Below, piece after piece: positions 8,819 through 18,323 of a DNA stretch of 64,000 bases (within the stretch, counting starts at the first letter, position 1; the number at the start of each line of letters is the position of its first letter). The notes beneath the pieces were generated by a model, which ran no database searches, had not been told where the DNA came from, and worked only from the letters and a program-made list of their open reading frames with translations. The position numbers and the translations under genes were made by a program. The DNA is from Jeotgalicoccus halotolerans (lineage in GTDB: Bacteria; Bacillota; Bacilli; Staphylococcales; Salinicoccaceae). Where the stretch lies: positions 62,001 to 126,000 of the forward strand of contig NZ_QUMW01000011.1 in the NCBI RefSeq assembly GCF_003387165.1, read 5' to 3'.

Positions 8819-8844
8819 ATTCCACTTAGCTCAAGAGTTTAAAC
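8819..8844 (-). promoter_or_regulatory. Predicted sigma-B promoter of the SDR gene
   Basis: On the minus strand GTTTAA (8844-8839), 14-nt spacer, TGGAAT (8824-8819). The -35 is perfect and the -10 agrees at four of six positions with GGGTAT. The gene is a Gsp39-like protein, a class known to be sigma-B dependent in Bacillus. Confidence 0.55.
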
Positions 8845-8850
8845 CTATTT

Positions 8851-9963
8851 TTATTCAGCAGGCACATTTAAAATTGTCTGAAAGAGAACATCTGCTCCCG
8901 TTTCCATCCGGTCACGGTTGAAGGTCATATACGGATGATGCAGTCCCGGAGTCAAATCACAGCCTAGCCCGAGCATAGCACCTTTCAGTTCTGGATACTG
9001 GACCGTGTAATTATGGAAATCATCCCCGCCGCTCGTAACAATCGGTTCCAGCAGCTTTTCTTCACCCGCTGTATCGATAATCGCCGAGCGGAATACTGCA
9101 ATCGCATCTTCATTACTTTCACTTGCAACGATGCTCGACTCTTCAAGATCTTCGATTTTCACATCGTAGAGTTCTTCGATGCTGCTTAAAATATTACGCA
9201 CACCGGCTTTCAGTTCCTTCATCGCTTCGTTTGTCTGTGCCCGGACATCAATGCCGCACTCCGCAGAACCCGGAATAATATTCAGCGATTTCGACCCCGC
9301 CATGAATTTCGTCATTTTCGCGCTCGAAGGCACCATCGGATTAATATGAATTTTTGACAGCATATTGACGATATCCGCACCGACTTCAATCGCATTGTCG
9401 TTTAAATGCGGGCGGGCACCATGGGCATCGTTACCGACAATTTTAAACTCAAATGAGCCTGCAGAACCATGTTCTATACTCGGCGATAAATACCCGTCCG
9501 CTGCTTCTTCAATCGGACGCAGATGAATGCCGAACATATAATCAAGAGGTTCAATGACACCCTCTTTTAATACATCAAGTGCACCCGTCCCCACTTCTTC
9601 AGCAGGCTGGAAGACAAAACGGACACCGCGTGTTTTTAAAGCTTCGTGATCTTTTATTCTAAGCATTGCACCGATAACCATGGCAATATGCGAATCGTGG
9701 CCGCACGAATGATTCGCCTGAAGCTTGCCGTTTACTTCCTGATACAATGCATCGATATCCGCACGGATACCTATCAGCGGGTAATCCCCGCTCCAGTTTC
9801 CGACATCACAGTACAGACCTGTGATGTTTTTAAATTTAACCGGCTCAAAGCCTTCAGTTTTTAAAAATTCATATATGTAATCCGTCGTTTTATACTCTTC
9901 ATTGCTCAGTTCCGCATTTGTATGCACGTGATTGAATATTTCAGATATTTTTGTACCGATCAT
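8851..9963 (-). CDS. M20-family amidohydrolase (N-acyl-amino-acid hydrolase type)
   Basis: A 370-residue zinc aminoacylase/carboxypeptidase of the M20D group. Metal-site motifs are visible: GIRADIDAL (about 65-73), NHSCGHDSH (85-92, with Cys87 and His89), FQPAEEVGTGA with the catalytic glutamate, and a C-terminal GLHHPYMTFN histidine. The lid/dimerisation domain lies at about 165-280. It should hydrolyse the amide of an N-acylated amino acid in the cytosol. It is divergent from a YfcC-type carrier and an N-acylamino-acid racemase gene 90 bp away, which together form a plausible N-acyl/N-succinyl amino acid uptake, racemisation and deacylation module. Exact acyl group unknown. Confidence 0.85.
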   Translation of the reverse strand: MIGTKISEIFNHVHTNAELSNEEYKTTDYIYEFLKTEGFEPVKFKNITGLYCDVGNWSGDYPLIGIRADIDALYQEVNGKLQANHSCGHDSHIAMVIGAMLRIKDHEALKTRGVRFVFQPAEEVGTGALDVLKEGVIEPLDYMFGIHLRPIEEAADGYLSPSIEHGSAGSFEFKIVGNDAHGARPHLNDNAIEVGADIVNMLSKIHINPMVPSSAKMTKFMAGSKSLNIIPGSAECGIDVRAQTNEAMKELKAGVRNILSSIEELYDVKIEDLEESSIVASESNEDAIAVFRSAIIDTAGEEKLLEPIVTSGGDDFHNYTVQYPELKGAMLGLGCDLTPGLHHPYMTFNRDRMETGADVLFQTILNVPAE

Positions 9964-10010
9964 GAAATCCCTCTTTCAAAACTTTTGGTTTTATTATACT
10001 GTTTAATATA

Positions 10011-10030
10011 TCATACTTTGAATTGTATGA
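10011..10030. promoter_or_regulatory. Inverted repeat between divergent genes, possible operator
   Basis: TCATAC, 8 nt, GTATGA. It sits in the middle of the 92-bp region between the divergent amidohydrolase and carrier genes, where a shared operator is expected. The arms are only six bases, so chance is possible. Confidence 0.35.
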
Positions 10031-10055
10031 ATATTTGAAATCGTAGGAGGATTAG

Positions 10056-11480
10056 ATGACTAACGAAAAAAATAAACCGAAAAAGAAAAGGAAATTTCAA
10101 TTTCCGGACGCTTACGGGATAATGTTTATCTTTTTAATTATCGCGGCAATTGCTACATACCTTATTCCCGCGGGTCAATTTGAAACTGAACCTTCGGAAA
10201 GCGGGCCCGATACAATCGTTCCGGGCACTTATGAAACTATCGACTCAAATCCGGCGGGTATTATGGATATCTTCTCTTCTATAGTTACAGGTTTAACGAG
10301 TACATCGGATTTAATATTTCTCGTTTTAATTATAGGCGGGGTCTTTGGTGTAATTGAGAAGACCGGGGCCATGGATGCGATGATGTCCAAAGTTATCAGC
10401 ATAACTAAAAATAAAGAATGGCTGCTTATCGTTCTGATTATGCTGATTTTTTCTATTTTCGGCACACTCGGCATAGTCGTTAATGCTGTCATCGCGTTTA
10501 TACCTTTAGGTATTATACTTGCCAAATCAATGAAAATGGATGCCATTATTGGTGTTTCGATTATTTATCTGGGTGCATATACCGGATTCGCCATGTCGAT
10601 TCTCGATCCTCTGACAGTAGGTTTTGCTCAGCAGATTGCAGGCGTCCCGCTGTTTTCCGGCGCACCTGAACGTACTCTAATGTTTATCATTACACTGATT
10701 GTCACTATGATTTACGTTATCTGGTATTCCAAACGGATAAAAAGAGACCAGCACGCAGGCATTCTCGGCAGCCAGCCATTTCCAAAGGACAGCGGAGATA
10801 CAGAACTAGGGAAAACTGAAATGACAACGACACATATTCTGGTTCTTCTCACTCTATTACTCGGTATAACTGTATATGTTGCAGGTGTGTTTGGTGCATT
10901 TGGTGAAGCATGGAGCTTAACTGAGATGGCCGCTGTCTTTATAATTATTATGGTTGTGACGACGATTATTGCACGAATCGGCGTCAATCAGTCTATTCAG
11001 GAATTTATAAAAGGTGCTAATTCAGTATTATACGGTGCTTTGATTATCGGTATGGCGCGCTCCATAGTAGTTGTCCTCGAGGATGGCATGATTTTGGATA
11101 CTGTCGTGAACGGGATGGCTTCTTTAATCGATCCGTTTTCGAGTACGACAGGTGCTGTCCTCATGTTTATAGGCAACGGATTATTTAACATTCTGGTGTC
11201 GTCCGGCAGTGGCCAGGCAGCAATTGTTATGCCGATTATGGGACCAATCGCTGACCTGATGGAATTCCCGAGACAAATAGCCGTCCAGGCCTACTCCATG
11301 GGTGATGGTTTCACTAATATCATTACACCGCTTTCCGGAGTTCTTATGGCCAATCTGGCAATCGCAGGTATTCCTTTTACAAAGTGGCTGAAATTTGCGC
11401 TTCCGCTTGTTGGTATATGGTATGTTTTAGGTATAATATATTTAATCGTCCTCGTGGCAATCAACTGGGGGGCGGTATAA
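10056..11480 (+). CDS. YfcC-family (C4-dicarboxylate-type) carrier
   Basis: A 474-residue integral membrane protein with a basic start (KNKPKKKRKFQFPD) and about twelve hydrophobic helices. IPAGQFE near residue 40, the GGVFGVIEKTGA and NGLFNILVSSGSGQAAIVMPIMGP segments and the terminal GIWYVLGIIYL region are characteristic of the YfcC/DcuC-like ion-transporter group, often annotated as basic amino acid or dicarboxylate carriers. It probably imports an organic anion with a cation. Only 19 bp separate it from the racemase gene, so the carrier likely supplies the N-acyl amino acid substrate of that enzyme. Substrate is inferred only from neighbourhood. Confidence 0.82.
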   Translation: MTNEKNKPKKKRKFQFPDAYGIMFIFLIIAAIATYLIPAGQFETEPSESGPDTIVPGTYETIDSNPAGIMDIFSSIVTGLTSTSDLIFLVLIIGGVFGVIEKTGAMDAMMSKVISITKNKEWLLIVLIMLIFSIFGTLGIVVNAVIAFIPLGIILAKSMKMDAIIGVSIIYLGAYTGFAMSILDPLTVGFAQQIAGVPLFSGAPERTLMFIITLIVTMIYVIWYSKRIKRDQHAGILGSQPFPKDSGDTELGKTEMTTTHILVLLTLLLGITVYVAGVFGAFGEAWSLTEMAAVFIIIMVVTTIIARIGVNQSIQEFIKGANSVLYGALIIGMARSIVVVLEDGMILDTVVNGMASLIDPFSSTTGAVLMFIGNGLFNILVSSGSGQAAIVMPIMGPIADLMEFPRQIAVQAYSMGDGFTNIITPLSGVLMANLAIAGIPFTKWLKFALPLVGIWYVLGIIYLIVLVAINWGAV

Positions 11481-11499
11481 AATTTACGGAGGCTATAAA

Positions 11500-12639
11500 A
11501 TGAAGATAAAAGAAATTAAACTGCATCAGCTCTTAATGACTATGAAAAACCCGTTCACAACATCATTTGGTACACAGCAGAAGCGCTTTGTCACTATTGT
11601 GGAGGCAATTGATGAAGACGGCCTGAGCGGCTTTGGAGAATGTGTTTCCGGTGAGGATCCACTTTATTCTGAAGAGTTCATGGACGCGACACTTATCGCT
11701 TTGAAAAAGTATTTCGGTCCGCTCGTTATCAATAAAGAGATTTCACATCCTGACGAAGTATGGGAAATTTATAAACCGTTCAAACGCAACAATATGGCAA
11801 AAGCTTCAATTGAAGGTGCCGTCTGGGATTTATACGCTAAGAAGAAAGGCATCACTTTAGCCGAAGCTATGGGCGGGACTAAAAAAGAAGTAGATGTCGG
11901 TGTATCACTTGGTCTCGAAGATACTGACGATCTGCTGCTTGAGCGTATCGGCGAAAAAGTCGAAGAAGGATATAAACGCATTAAAGTTAAAATCAAACCC
12001 GGACGAGATGTTGAAATGGTCCGCAAAATCCGCGAGGTTTATCCGGATATTCCACTGATGGTCGATGCAAACTCGGCGTATACGCTGGATGATATCGATA
12101 TTCTGAAAGCTCTGGATGAGTTTAATCTGATGATGATTGAACAGCCTTTAATGGCAGGTGATATAATCGATCACGCGAAACTTCAAAAACAAATTAAAAC
12201 ACCTGTCTGTCTCGATGAAAGTATCGATTCATATGAATCTGCTGCTGCAGCAATTGAGCTCGGCAGCTGTGAAATCATCAATGTTAAGGTCGGCCGTGTC
12301 GGAGGTATTACCCAGTCGATAAAAATTCATGACCTTGCAGAAAAGCATAACATTCCATTATGGTGCGGCGGCATGCTGGAAGCCGGTGTGGGTCGTCTGC
12401 ACAACGTGGCAATTACAACGTTAAGCAATTTCACTCTGCCGGGCGATACAGCCTCTTCTTCAAGATACTGGTTTGAAGATATCATTACACCGGAAGTTGT
12501 CGCAGAGAATGGTGTTGTTAAAGTCAGCGAGCAGCCCGGCATCGGAGCGGAAGTTGATTTCGGCAAAATGGAACAGTATTTAGTTAAAACAGAAACAATT
12601 ACAGAAGACGATACACTCGATATGATTATGCATAACTAA
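11500..12639 (+). CDS. N-succinyl/N-acylamino acid racemase, MenC-like
   Basis: A 379-residue enolase-superfamily protein of the o-succinylbenzoate synthase/N-succinylamino acid racemase group. The cap domain precedes a barrel with the full catalytic set: KVK at 162-164, metal ligands Asp189 (VDAN), Glu214 (IEQP) and Asp239 (LDES), and the second base Lys263 (NVKVG). This numbering coincides with the characterised Amycolatopsis enzyme. Family members interconvert N-acyl D- and L-amino acids; many also make o-succinylbenzoate for menaquinone. No other menaquinone gene is nearby, whereas a carrier lies immediately upstream and an M20 hydrolase lies divergently, so racemase function is favoured. 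RBS ACGGAGG precedes the ATG. Confidence 0.85.
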   Translation: MKIKEIKLHQLLMTMKNPFTTSFGTQQKRFVTIVEAIDEDGLSGFGECVSGEDPLYSEEFMDATLIALKKYFGPLVINKEISHPDEVWEIYKPFKRNNMAKASIEGAVWDLYAKKKGITLAEAMGGTKKEVDVGVSLGLEDTDDLLLERIGEKVEEGYKRIKVKIKPGRDVEMVRKIREVYPDIPLMVDANSAYTLDDIDILKALDEFNLMMIEQPLMAGDIIDHAKLQKQIKTPVCLDESIDSYESAAAAIELGSCEIINVKVGRVGGITQSIKIHDLAEKHNIPLWCGGMLEAGVGRLHNVAITTLSNFTLPGDTASSSRYWFEDIITPEVVAENGVVKVSEQPGIGAEVDFGKMEQYLVKTETITEDDTLDMIMHN

Positions 12640-12746
12640 GTACTTATCTTTAATAAATAAAAAGGATGCTTATCTTACCTTCATCGATTTATACAGCCAG
12701 CTGCTGACCCGGTATTTAAACGACTGTAACTCTTAAATTAATATGC

Positions 12747-12787
12747 AAAAAGCACTGCCTCCTGAATTCAGACGGCAGTGCTTTTTT
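12747..12787. terminator. Bidirectional terminator between racemase and LysE genes
   Basis: Stem AAAAAGCACTGCC/GGCAGTGCTTTTTT around TCCTGAATTCAGAC, flanked by A- and T-runs, between convergent genes. The 107 bp between the racemase stop and this hairpin contain nothing I can identify. Confidence 0.9.
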
Positions 12788-12804
12788 GATATGGACGAGT
12801 TTCT

Positions 12805-13437
12805 CTAGGACAAGGCTGTCCGGATTCCAAATAAAATAATGATGATTCCCGCACCTTTGCCGAGCATACTCTGGAAGCCCGGTTTGTGCAGCCAGCGCTT
12901 CATATAATTGACAGTTTCAACGACGAGCAGAAACCAGCTCATCGAAATAACCAGCATAATACCTGCTAAAATTATTAATTGAAAAACTTCGGTTACTTCT
13001 GAATTCTGCACAACGAATTGGGGCAGAATTGTAATATAAAATATGAGTACTTTAGGATTCAGTATATTGCTTATAAAACCGTTCATATAAGATGAACGGA
13101 GACCGTTCGATTTTGTTTCTTCATCTCCAGCATTATCCAGGTATGATGCTGAAACAAGTGTTTTCGCCATAAAGCTTTTCACACCGATGTAAATTAAATA
13201 CGCGGCTCCCATATACTTAACAATATTAAACAAGAGCGGGGAATTCGTAATAATAACGGCAAGCCCGAGAATCGATACTACAATCCACAAAAAGTGTCCC
13301 GCCAATATTCCAAACACCGTCATACGCCCTGCCGATTTTTGATATACCAGTGTGTTTTTCATTACAATCATTGAATCTGCGCCCGGCATTACCGTCAGCA
13401 CTGTTACGACTAAAATATATGATATTAATTCATTCAT
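12805..13437 (-). CDS. LysE/RhtB-family amino acid exporter
   Basis: A 210-residue membrane protein with six hydrophobic helices. The N-terminal VTVLTVMPGADSMIVMKNTL and the loop NPKVLIFYITILPQFV are signature segments of the LysE/RhtB superfamily of amino acid effluxers, and the central region AAYLIYIGVKSF also fits. The length is as usual for the family. It would export an amino acid or related metabolite across the membrane; the specific substrate cannot be read from sequence. Its ATG overlaps the stop of the upstream phosphoesterase gene by 4 nt, so the two are translationally coupled. Confidence 0.87.
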   Translation of the reverse strand: MNELISYILVVTVLTVMPGADSMIVMKNTLVYQKSAGRMTVFGILAGHFLWIVVSILGLAVIITNSPLLFNIVKYMGAAYLIYIGVKSFMAKTLVSASYLDNAGDEETKSNGLRSSYMNGFISNILNPKVLIFYITILPQFVVQNSEVTEVFQLIILAGIMLVISMSWFLLVVETVNYMKRWLHKPGFQSMLGKGAGIIIILFGIRTALS

Positions 13438-14294
13438 GCTTCAGACCTCAATTCAACTGCGACAACCTCCGGATGGTTAAATACTCTGAATGGGAAACGG
13501 CTGTTGCCGAGCCCTCGGCTCACCACCATCGTTGTACCGTTTTGCTCGTGCATGCCCTCTGTATATTTCGGATTCACACCCTGATGCGGTGCATACAGCC
13601 CTTTAACTACAGGCAGGCGGATCTGACCGCCGTGCGCATGACCGCAAAACACAAGGTCAACATCATTTGCACTGTACACCGGCAGCAGTTCCGGCCGGTG
13701 CGCAAGCAGTATTGTAAAATCGTGAGGCAGCTCCCGAGCTTTAGCTGCAAGTTCGTTTTTAAAATCCCGGTACGTTTTTGGATTTGCCTCGTCCCCAAAA
13801 AACCAGACATCATTAATGCCGGCAATATTAATTTTCTCACCATCCCGTTCAAGTTCTGCGCTGCGCTTCGTAATATTATGAACCCGGGATTTGCCGATTA
13901 CATCATACAGCTTATTAAAATGTCTGTAGTGGGCTTCATGATTCCCTGTTACATAAAATGTCTTTTGTATTTGAGTAATTTCTTCGATTAAAACCGCTGC
14001 GCGTTTTAAGTACGGAGTCCGGCGGTCTACAACATCACCCGTAATAACGATTATATCGGGATTAGCCTCTTTAACAGCTTTAAGCAGATGTTTCGAACGC
14101 CGCCCAAAATAAGCATTATGATAGTCGGATACCTGCACGATTTTATAACCGTCGAATTCTTTTGGAACTTTTTTTGATGTATATTTGTAATGTGTAGTCA
14201 CAATATGTTTATCTTCAGTCCACAAAAACCGGATCGAGGCAATGATAAAACCAAGAATTAGCTGGCTCAGTTTTATTTTATTTAACATTTTCAT
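13434..14294 (-). CDS. Membrane-anchored metallophosphoesterase
   Basis: A 286-residue calcineurin-like phosphoesterase. An N-terminal hydrophobic segment (LILGFIIASIRFLW, about 11-24) probably anchors it to the membrane. The five metal motifs are present in order: DYHN (variant of DxH, about 56), GDVVDRR (about 83), GNHEAHY (about 116), and LAHRP and FCGHAHGGQIRLP (about 200-240). The GHAHGGQ motif is typical of the YkuE/YaeI group, some of which hydrolyse UDP-diacylglucosamine-like or phosphodiester lipids. It overlaps the LysE gene by 4 nt and follows the CNNM gene after 10 bp, suggesting a three-gene transcript. Substrate unknown. Confidence 0.85.
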   Translation of the reverse strand: MKMLNKIKLSQLILGFIIASIRFLWTEDKHIVTTHYKYTSKKVPKEFDGYKIVQVSDYHNAYFGRRSKHLLKAVKEANPDIIVITGDVVDRRTPYLKRAAVLIEEITQIQKTFYVTGNHEAHYRHFNKLYDVIGKSRVHNITKRSAELERDGEKINIAGINDVWFFGDEANPKTYRDFKNELAAKARELPHDFTILLAHRPELLPVYSANDVDLVFCGHAHGGQIRLPVVKGLYAPHQGVNPKYTEGMHEQNGTTMVVSRGLGNSRFPFRVFNHPEVVAVELRSEA

Positions 14295-14304
14295 TTTTCA
14301 CGTC

Positions 14305-15552
14305 TCATTCTCCCCGCTTCATCCCGGCATTTAATTTTGTAATTTTTACGAGACGGATCATACGCTCTTCCATCTCTATTATTTTAAATTCAAGGTTGCC
14401 GAGACGCGTAACGTCATTAACCGCCGGTACTTCTTCGAAGACCGACAGCAGAAAGCCGGATAAAGTATCTTCTTCTTCGGGAATATCCGTATCAAAAAGC
14501 TGATTCAGACGGTGAAGTGTAATTTTCCCGTCGCAAAGAATCTTATTATCACTAAAAGCACGGACAACTGAATCGTTTTTAAGATCAGTTTCGTCTTCAA
14601 TTTCAAAACCAAGCATCGTTTCAATTATATCTTCGTGTGTCAGTATACCTTCCGTACCGCCGTACTCATCGAGTACGATAGCTAAATGACGGCGCTGCTT
14701 GCTCATCCGGCGCAGCACATCCTCAACTTTTTGGAACTCTCTTACCGTCAGCGGATCGCTGTCGCAAAAATTCATCAGCGGCTGTTCCGGACTAAGTGAC
14801 CACTGCAGCAGGTATTTCGAGTGGAAAACGCCGACAATGTTATCGAGATCTTCATCGTACACCGGATATCTTGTATGCATCTCATCGATAATTCTGTCCC
14901 TCACCGATTCATAGCTGTCGCTGATATGCACGGCAACCATTTCCGTACGCGGTGTTGTCATAACATCTTTGACATTCAGCTCCCTGAAATCCAAAATCCC
15001 TTTAAGCCGCTGCGATTCTACACCTTGGATAGCACCTTCCGTATCAGCAATACGTACAAGATTAACAATTTCTTCACGGGAAACTGTCCATGAATGCTTT
15101 GAACCTTTAGATAAAAACCTGGTAATAATATCTGTCATCTTATTTAAAATATATGTTAACGGGTAAAAGATAATATTTAAAAAGGCAATAACCGGTCTGA
15201 CGAGATATGAGACACGTTCAGGAAATGCCGCAGCAATCGATTTTGGAATGACCTCTGCAAAAATAATAATTGACACTGTCAGCACAACTGAAGCAATTGT
15301 AACGCTCCACCCGTAGTCAATTGCCATGGCTGTTACCAGCACCGGTGCGATTAGATTGGCGATGTTATTCCCAATCAATATGGTTGTTATAAACTGACTC
15401 GGTTTGTTTACCAGGTCATACAGCTTTTGAGCTTTCTGATCGCCGCCGGCTGCTTTCGACTGTAATTTTATTTTATTCACTGCAGTCAATGCAGTTTCGC
15501 TGCCAGAGAAGAACAGCGACATAAACAGTAAAAATATAATCACAAATATCAA
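14305..15552 (-). CDS. CNNM/CorC-type (HlyC/CorC) transporter
   Basis: A 415-residue protein with the standard architecture: an N-terminal DUF21 transmembrane domain (about 1-180, beginning FLLFMSLFFSGSETALTAVN), paired CBS domains (about 205-325; for example TTPRTEMVAVHISDSYE and VLDEYGGTEGILTHEDI) and a C-terminal CorC_HlyC domain (about 340-410). The family is implicated in magnesium efflux or cobalt resistance in Firmicutes and acts in the cytoplasmic membrane; the CBS domains sense nucleotides. It heads a minus-strand run with the phosphoesterase and LysE genes. Length and domain order are normal. Confidence 0.9.
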   Translation of the reverse strand: MIFVIIFLLFMSLFFSGSETALTAVNKIKLQSKAAGGDQKAQKLYDLVNKPSQFITTILIGNNIANLIAPVLVTAMAIDYGWSVTIASVVLTVSIIIFAEVIPKSIAAAFPERVSYLVRPVIAFLNIIFYPLTYILNKMTDIITRFLSKGSKHSWTVSREEIVNLVRIADTEGAIQGVESQRLKGILDFRELNVKDVMTTPRTEMVAVHISDSYESVRDRIIDEMHTRYPVYDEDLDNIVGVFHSKYLLQWSLSPEQPLMNFCDSDPLTVREFQKVEDVLRRMSKQRRHLAIVLDEYGGTEGILTHEDIIETMLGFEIEDETDLKNDSVVRAFSDNKILCDGKITLHRLNQLFDTDIPEEEDTLSGFLLSVFEEVPAVNDVTRLGNLEFKIIEMEERMIRLVKITKLNAGMKRGE

Positions 15553-15627
15553 GTGCGATGTCCCCCTTTTGCTTAATAATCTTATAAGCTATTCTATCAT
15601 TATCTTATTTAAATTTACACAAACAAA

Positions 15628-15656
15628 GAACCGGCCGATTCACATTCGGCCGGTTC
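15628..15656 (-). terminator. Terminator of the copper cassette
   Basis: Perfect stem GAACCGGCCGA/TCGGCCGGTTC with a TTCACAT loop, running on the minus strand into TTTGTTTG, 13 bp past the copZ stop. Confidence 0.88.
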
Positions 15657-15669
15657 CCCTTCCTGAAAA

Positions 15670-15876
15670 TTATTTTACATCGTACCCCTGATTTTCAATC
15701 GCTTCTGTCATTTTTCCGCGGTCGATAACAGTATCATTGTATTCCACAGTGACGTTATTATCTTCCAGGCTGACTTCCGCCGTCGAGATACCTTCCAGAT
15801 TGTGCAGTGCGCCTTCTACTGATGATTTGCAGTGGCCGCAAGTCATGCCTTCCACTTCAATTACTGTTTTAGCCAT
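15670..15876 (-). CDS. copZ: Copper chaperone CopZ
   Basis: A 68-residue heavy-metal-associated protein with the copper-binding motif GMTCGHC and a ferredoxin-like beta-alpha-beta pattern ending GYDVK. It carries Cu(I) to the P-type ATPase encoded just upstream. I chose the ATG at 15876 because GGAGG lies nine bases before it; an in-frame ATG at 15885 directly abuts the GGAGG and could not be used efficiently. It is the last gene of csoR-copA-copZ, separated from copA by about 45 bp without a terminator, and should be induced by copper together with them. Confidence 0.93.
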   Translation of the reverse strand: MAKTVIEVEGMTCGHCKSSVEGALHNLEGISTAEVSLEDNNVTVEYNDTVIDRGKMTEAIENQGYDVK

Positions 15877-15920
15877 AATATTCATCCTCCGTTTATAATT
15901 TCATTTATATTATTATATAC

Positions 15921-18305
15921 CTATATTTTAACACGTTTTAAACGTAAAGCGTTGGCTACCACACTGACAGAACTGAATGCCATTGCAGCACCTGCAACCC
16001 AGGGTGCTAAAAATCCGAGTGCTGCAATCGGTATGCCGAGCGTATTGTAGGCAAATGCCCAGAATAAGTTCTGTTTAATATTTTTAATTGTTTCGCGGCT
16101 TAAATTAATAGCTCTTGGAATCAGCGTCAGGTCTTCACCTAAAATTGTCAGGTCTGCCGCTTCAATTGCTACTTCTGTTCCCGTACCCATGGCGATGCCG
16201 ATATCTGCAAGGGCGAGGGCCGGCGCATCATTTACACCGTCGCCGACCATGGCGGTAATTTTACCCGACTCTTGAATTGCCCGGATTTTATCAGCCTTCT
16301 CTTCCGGCAGGACTTCTGCGATAACCTGATCGATGTTCACTTCACGTGCAATTGCTTCTGCGGTTCTGATATTGTCTCCGGTAAGCATAATGACTTCAAG
16401 GCCCTGATTGTGAAGTTCACTGACTGCTTGTTTCGCTGTTTCCTTAACCATATCGAGCACTGCAACAGTTCCGGCAAGTTTGCCGTCGACAGCAACCATC
16501 ATTGCTGTCTTGCCTTCGTATTCAAACTGCTGCATCTCTTCTTCCGCCGCAGAAATATCAATATTTTCCCCGTTCATCAATTTACGGGTACCGACAAGAA
16601 CTTTTCTGCCTTCAATAACTGCTTCAATACCGTGACCGGGTATAGCAGAAAATTCTTCAGCTTCTGACAGTCCGATATTTTTCTCAGCTGCATAAGCGGT
16701 AATTGCCGATGCCAGAGGGTGTTCCGACCCTCTTTCTGCGCTCGCAAGAAGGTGCAGTGTATCATTATCACCTGAAAAATCGGTCACTTCAGGTGTACCA
16801 TTCGTAATTGTACCAGTCTTATCGAGTACAACTACATCAACTTTATGGGTTTTTTCCAGATGTTCGCCGCCTTTGTACAGAATACCGTTTTCGGCACCTT
16901 TACCTGTACCGACCATAATTGATGTCGGTGTTGCAAGCCCAAGCGCACACGGACAAGCAATCACCAGCACGGATATTGCCGCTACGAGCGCAGGTTCGAC
17001 ATTGCCCGGTGAAGCCAAGAAATACCACACGATAAATGTCACAATAGCAATGACAATGACTATCGGCACGAAATAGCCTGAAATAATATCCGCCATCCGC
17101 TGAATCGGCGCCTTATTTCCCTGCGCCTCTTCAACAACTTTAATAATACCCGCAAGAGCTGTATCTTTTCCTGTTTTCGTTACTTTTATATTCACTGTAC
17201 CGTTCTGATTCATCGTTGCTCCGATAACCGAATCGCCGGTTTCTTTTTCCACCGGAATAGATTCGCCGGTCAGCATCGATTCGTCGACTGATGTACGCCC
17301 GCGGATAAGTTCACCGTCAAGCGGGAACTTTTCACCGGGTTTAACGACGAGTACTTCATCGACTTTTACATCTTCCACCGGAATCATAAATTCTTTTCCA
17401 TCACGTACAACACGCGCTTCTTTCGCCTGCATGTCGAGCAGTTTTGAAATCGCGCCGGTCGTCTGGGATTTCGCTCTCGTTTCCAAATACTTACCGAATA
17501 AAATCAGCGTAATTATAATGGCGCTGGCTTCAAAGTACAGGTGCGGATGTTCGACTGCACCTGTCATCCATAAATATGTCTGGTATAAACTGAAACCGAA
17601 GGCGGCAGTTGTCCCCATAACGACGAGTACGTCCATATTCGCCGTAAAATTCTTTAAATTTTTATAAGCGCCGACATAGAACTGCCAGCCCAGTATAAAC
17701 TGGACGGGAGTGGCAAAAGCCAGCTGGAACCAGGGGTTCATGAATATCGCCGGCAGGCTTATACCCAACAGGTGATCGAGCATGGTAACTAATAACGGCA
17801 ATGATAAAATCGCAGCAATAATCACTTTCCATTTCATCTTTTTAAGTTCTGAATCCTTATGTGATATTTTATCTTCTGCTGATTTTTTCGGTTCCGCACT
17901 GTAGCCGAGCTTGCCGATACGATCGATAATTGCGCGTTCATCAGTAACACCCGGATTATATTCAACCGTCGCATTTTCAGTTGTCAGATTAACCGTTGCC
18001 GCTTTTACACCGTCTGTTTTATTCAGCACTTTTTCGATTCTGCTCGAACATGCAGCACACGTCATGCCTGTAATATCCAGCTCGCTTTTTTCATACAATA
18101 CGCCGTAGCCGATGTCTTCAATGCGTTTAGTGATATCTTCAACCGACGTTTTGTCCTTGCTGTAATCGACACTTGCCTTTTCAGTTGTCAGATTTACATT
18201 TGCATCGACGCCGTCCATTTTATTCAATACTTTTTCGATTCTGTTTGAACAGGCGGCACATGTCATGCCGCTGATATTTAAATTAATATGTTCTTTTTCT
18301 GCCAT
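15921..18305 (-). CDS. copA: Copper-translocating P-type ATPase CopA
   Basis: A 794-residue P1B-type ATPase exporting Cu(I). Two N-terminal metal-binding domains each carry GMTCAAC (Cys16/Cys19 and Cys83/Cys86). Then follow the membrane helices, the actuator motif TGES, the CPC ion-binding motif in [14 protein letters not shown], the phosphorylation motif DKTGTIT, the class-specific His-Pro in SEHPLA, TGDN and [10 protein letters not shown]. All catalytic residues are present and the length is normal. It lies 18 bp after csoR on the same transcript and shares its copper-responsive promoter. The two metal-binding domains are near-duplicates of each other in the first 18 residues. Confidence 0.96.
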   Translation of the reverse strand: MAEKEHINLNISGMTCAACSNRIEKVLNKMDGVDANVNLTTEKASVDYSKDKTSVEDITKRIEDIGYGVLYEKSELDITGMTCAACSSRIEKVLNKTDGVKAATVNLTTENATVEYNPGVTDERAIIDRIGKLGYSAEPKKSAEDKISHKDSELKKMKWKVIIAAILSLPLLVTMLDHLLGISLPAIFMNPWFQLAFATPVQFILGWQFYVGAYKNLKNFTANMDVLVVMGTTAAFGFSLYQTYLWMTGAVEHPHLYFEASAIIITLILFGKYLETRAKSQTTGAISKLLDMQAKEARVVRDGKEFMIPVEDVKVDEVLVVKPGEKFPLDGELIRGRTSVDESMLTGESIPVEKETGDSVIGATMNQNGTVNIKVTKTGKDTALAGIIKVVEEAQGNKAPIQRMADIISGYFVPIVIVIAIVTFIVWYFLASPGNVEPALVAAISVLVIACPCALGLATPTSIMVGTGKGAENGILYKGGEHLEKTHKVDVVVLDKTGTITNGTPEVTDFSGDNDTLHLLASAERGSEHPLASAITAYAAEKNIGLSEAEEFSAIPGHGIEAVIEGRKVLVGTRKLMNGENIDISAAEEEMQQFEYEGKTAMMVAVDGKLAGTVAVLDMVKETAKQAVSELHNQGLEVIMLTGDNIRTAEAIAREVNIDQVIAEVLPEEKADKIRAIQESGKITAMVGDGVNDAPALALADIGIAMGTGTEVAIEAADLTILGEDLTLIPRAINLSRETIKNIKQNLFWAFAYNTLGIPIAALGFLAPWVAGAAMAFSSVSVVANALRLKRVKI

Positions 18306-18323
18306 AACACTTCCTCCTTTCTC

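Noticed and set aside
13350..13991. A 213-codon plus-strand open frame
   Set aside because: It is antisense to the phosphoesterase and LysE genes and its composition is that of a shadow frame.
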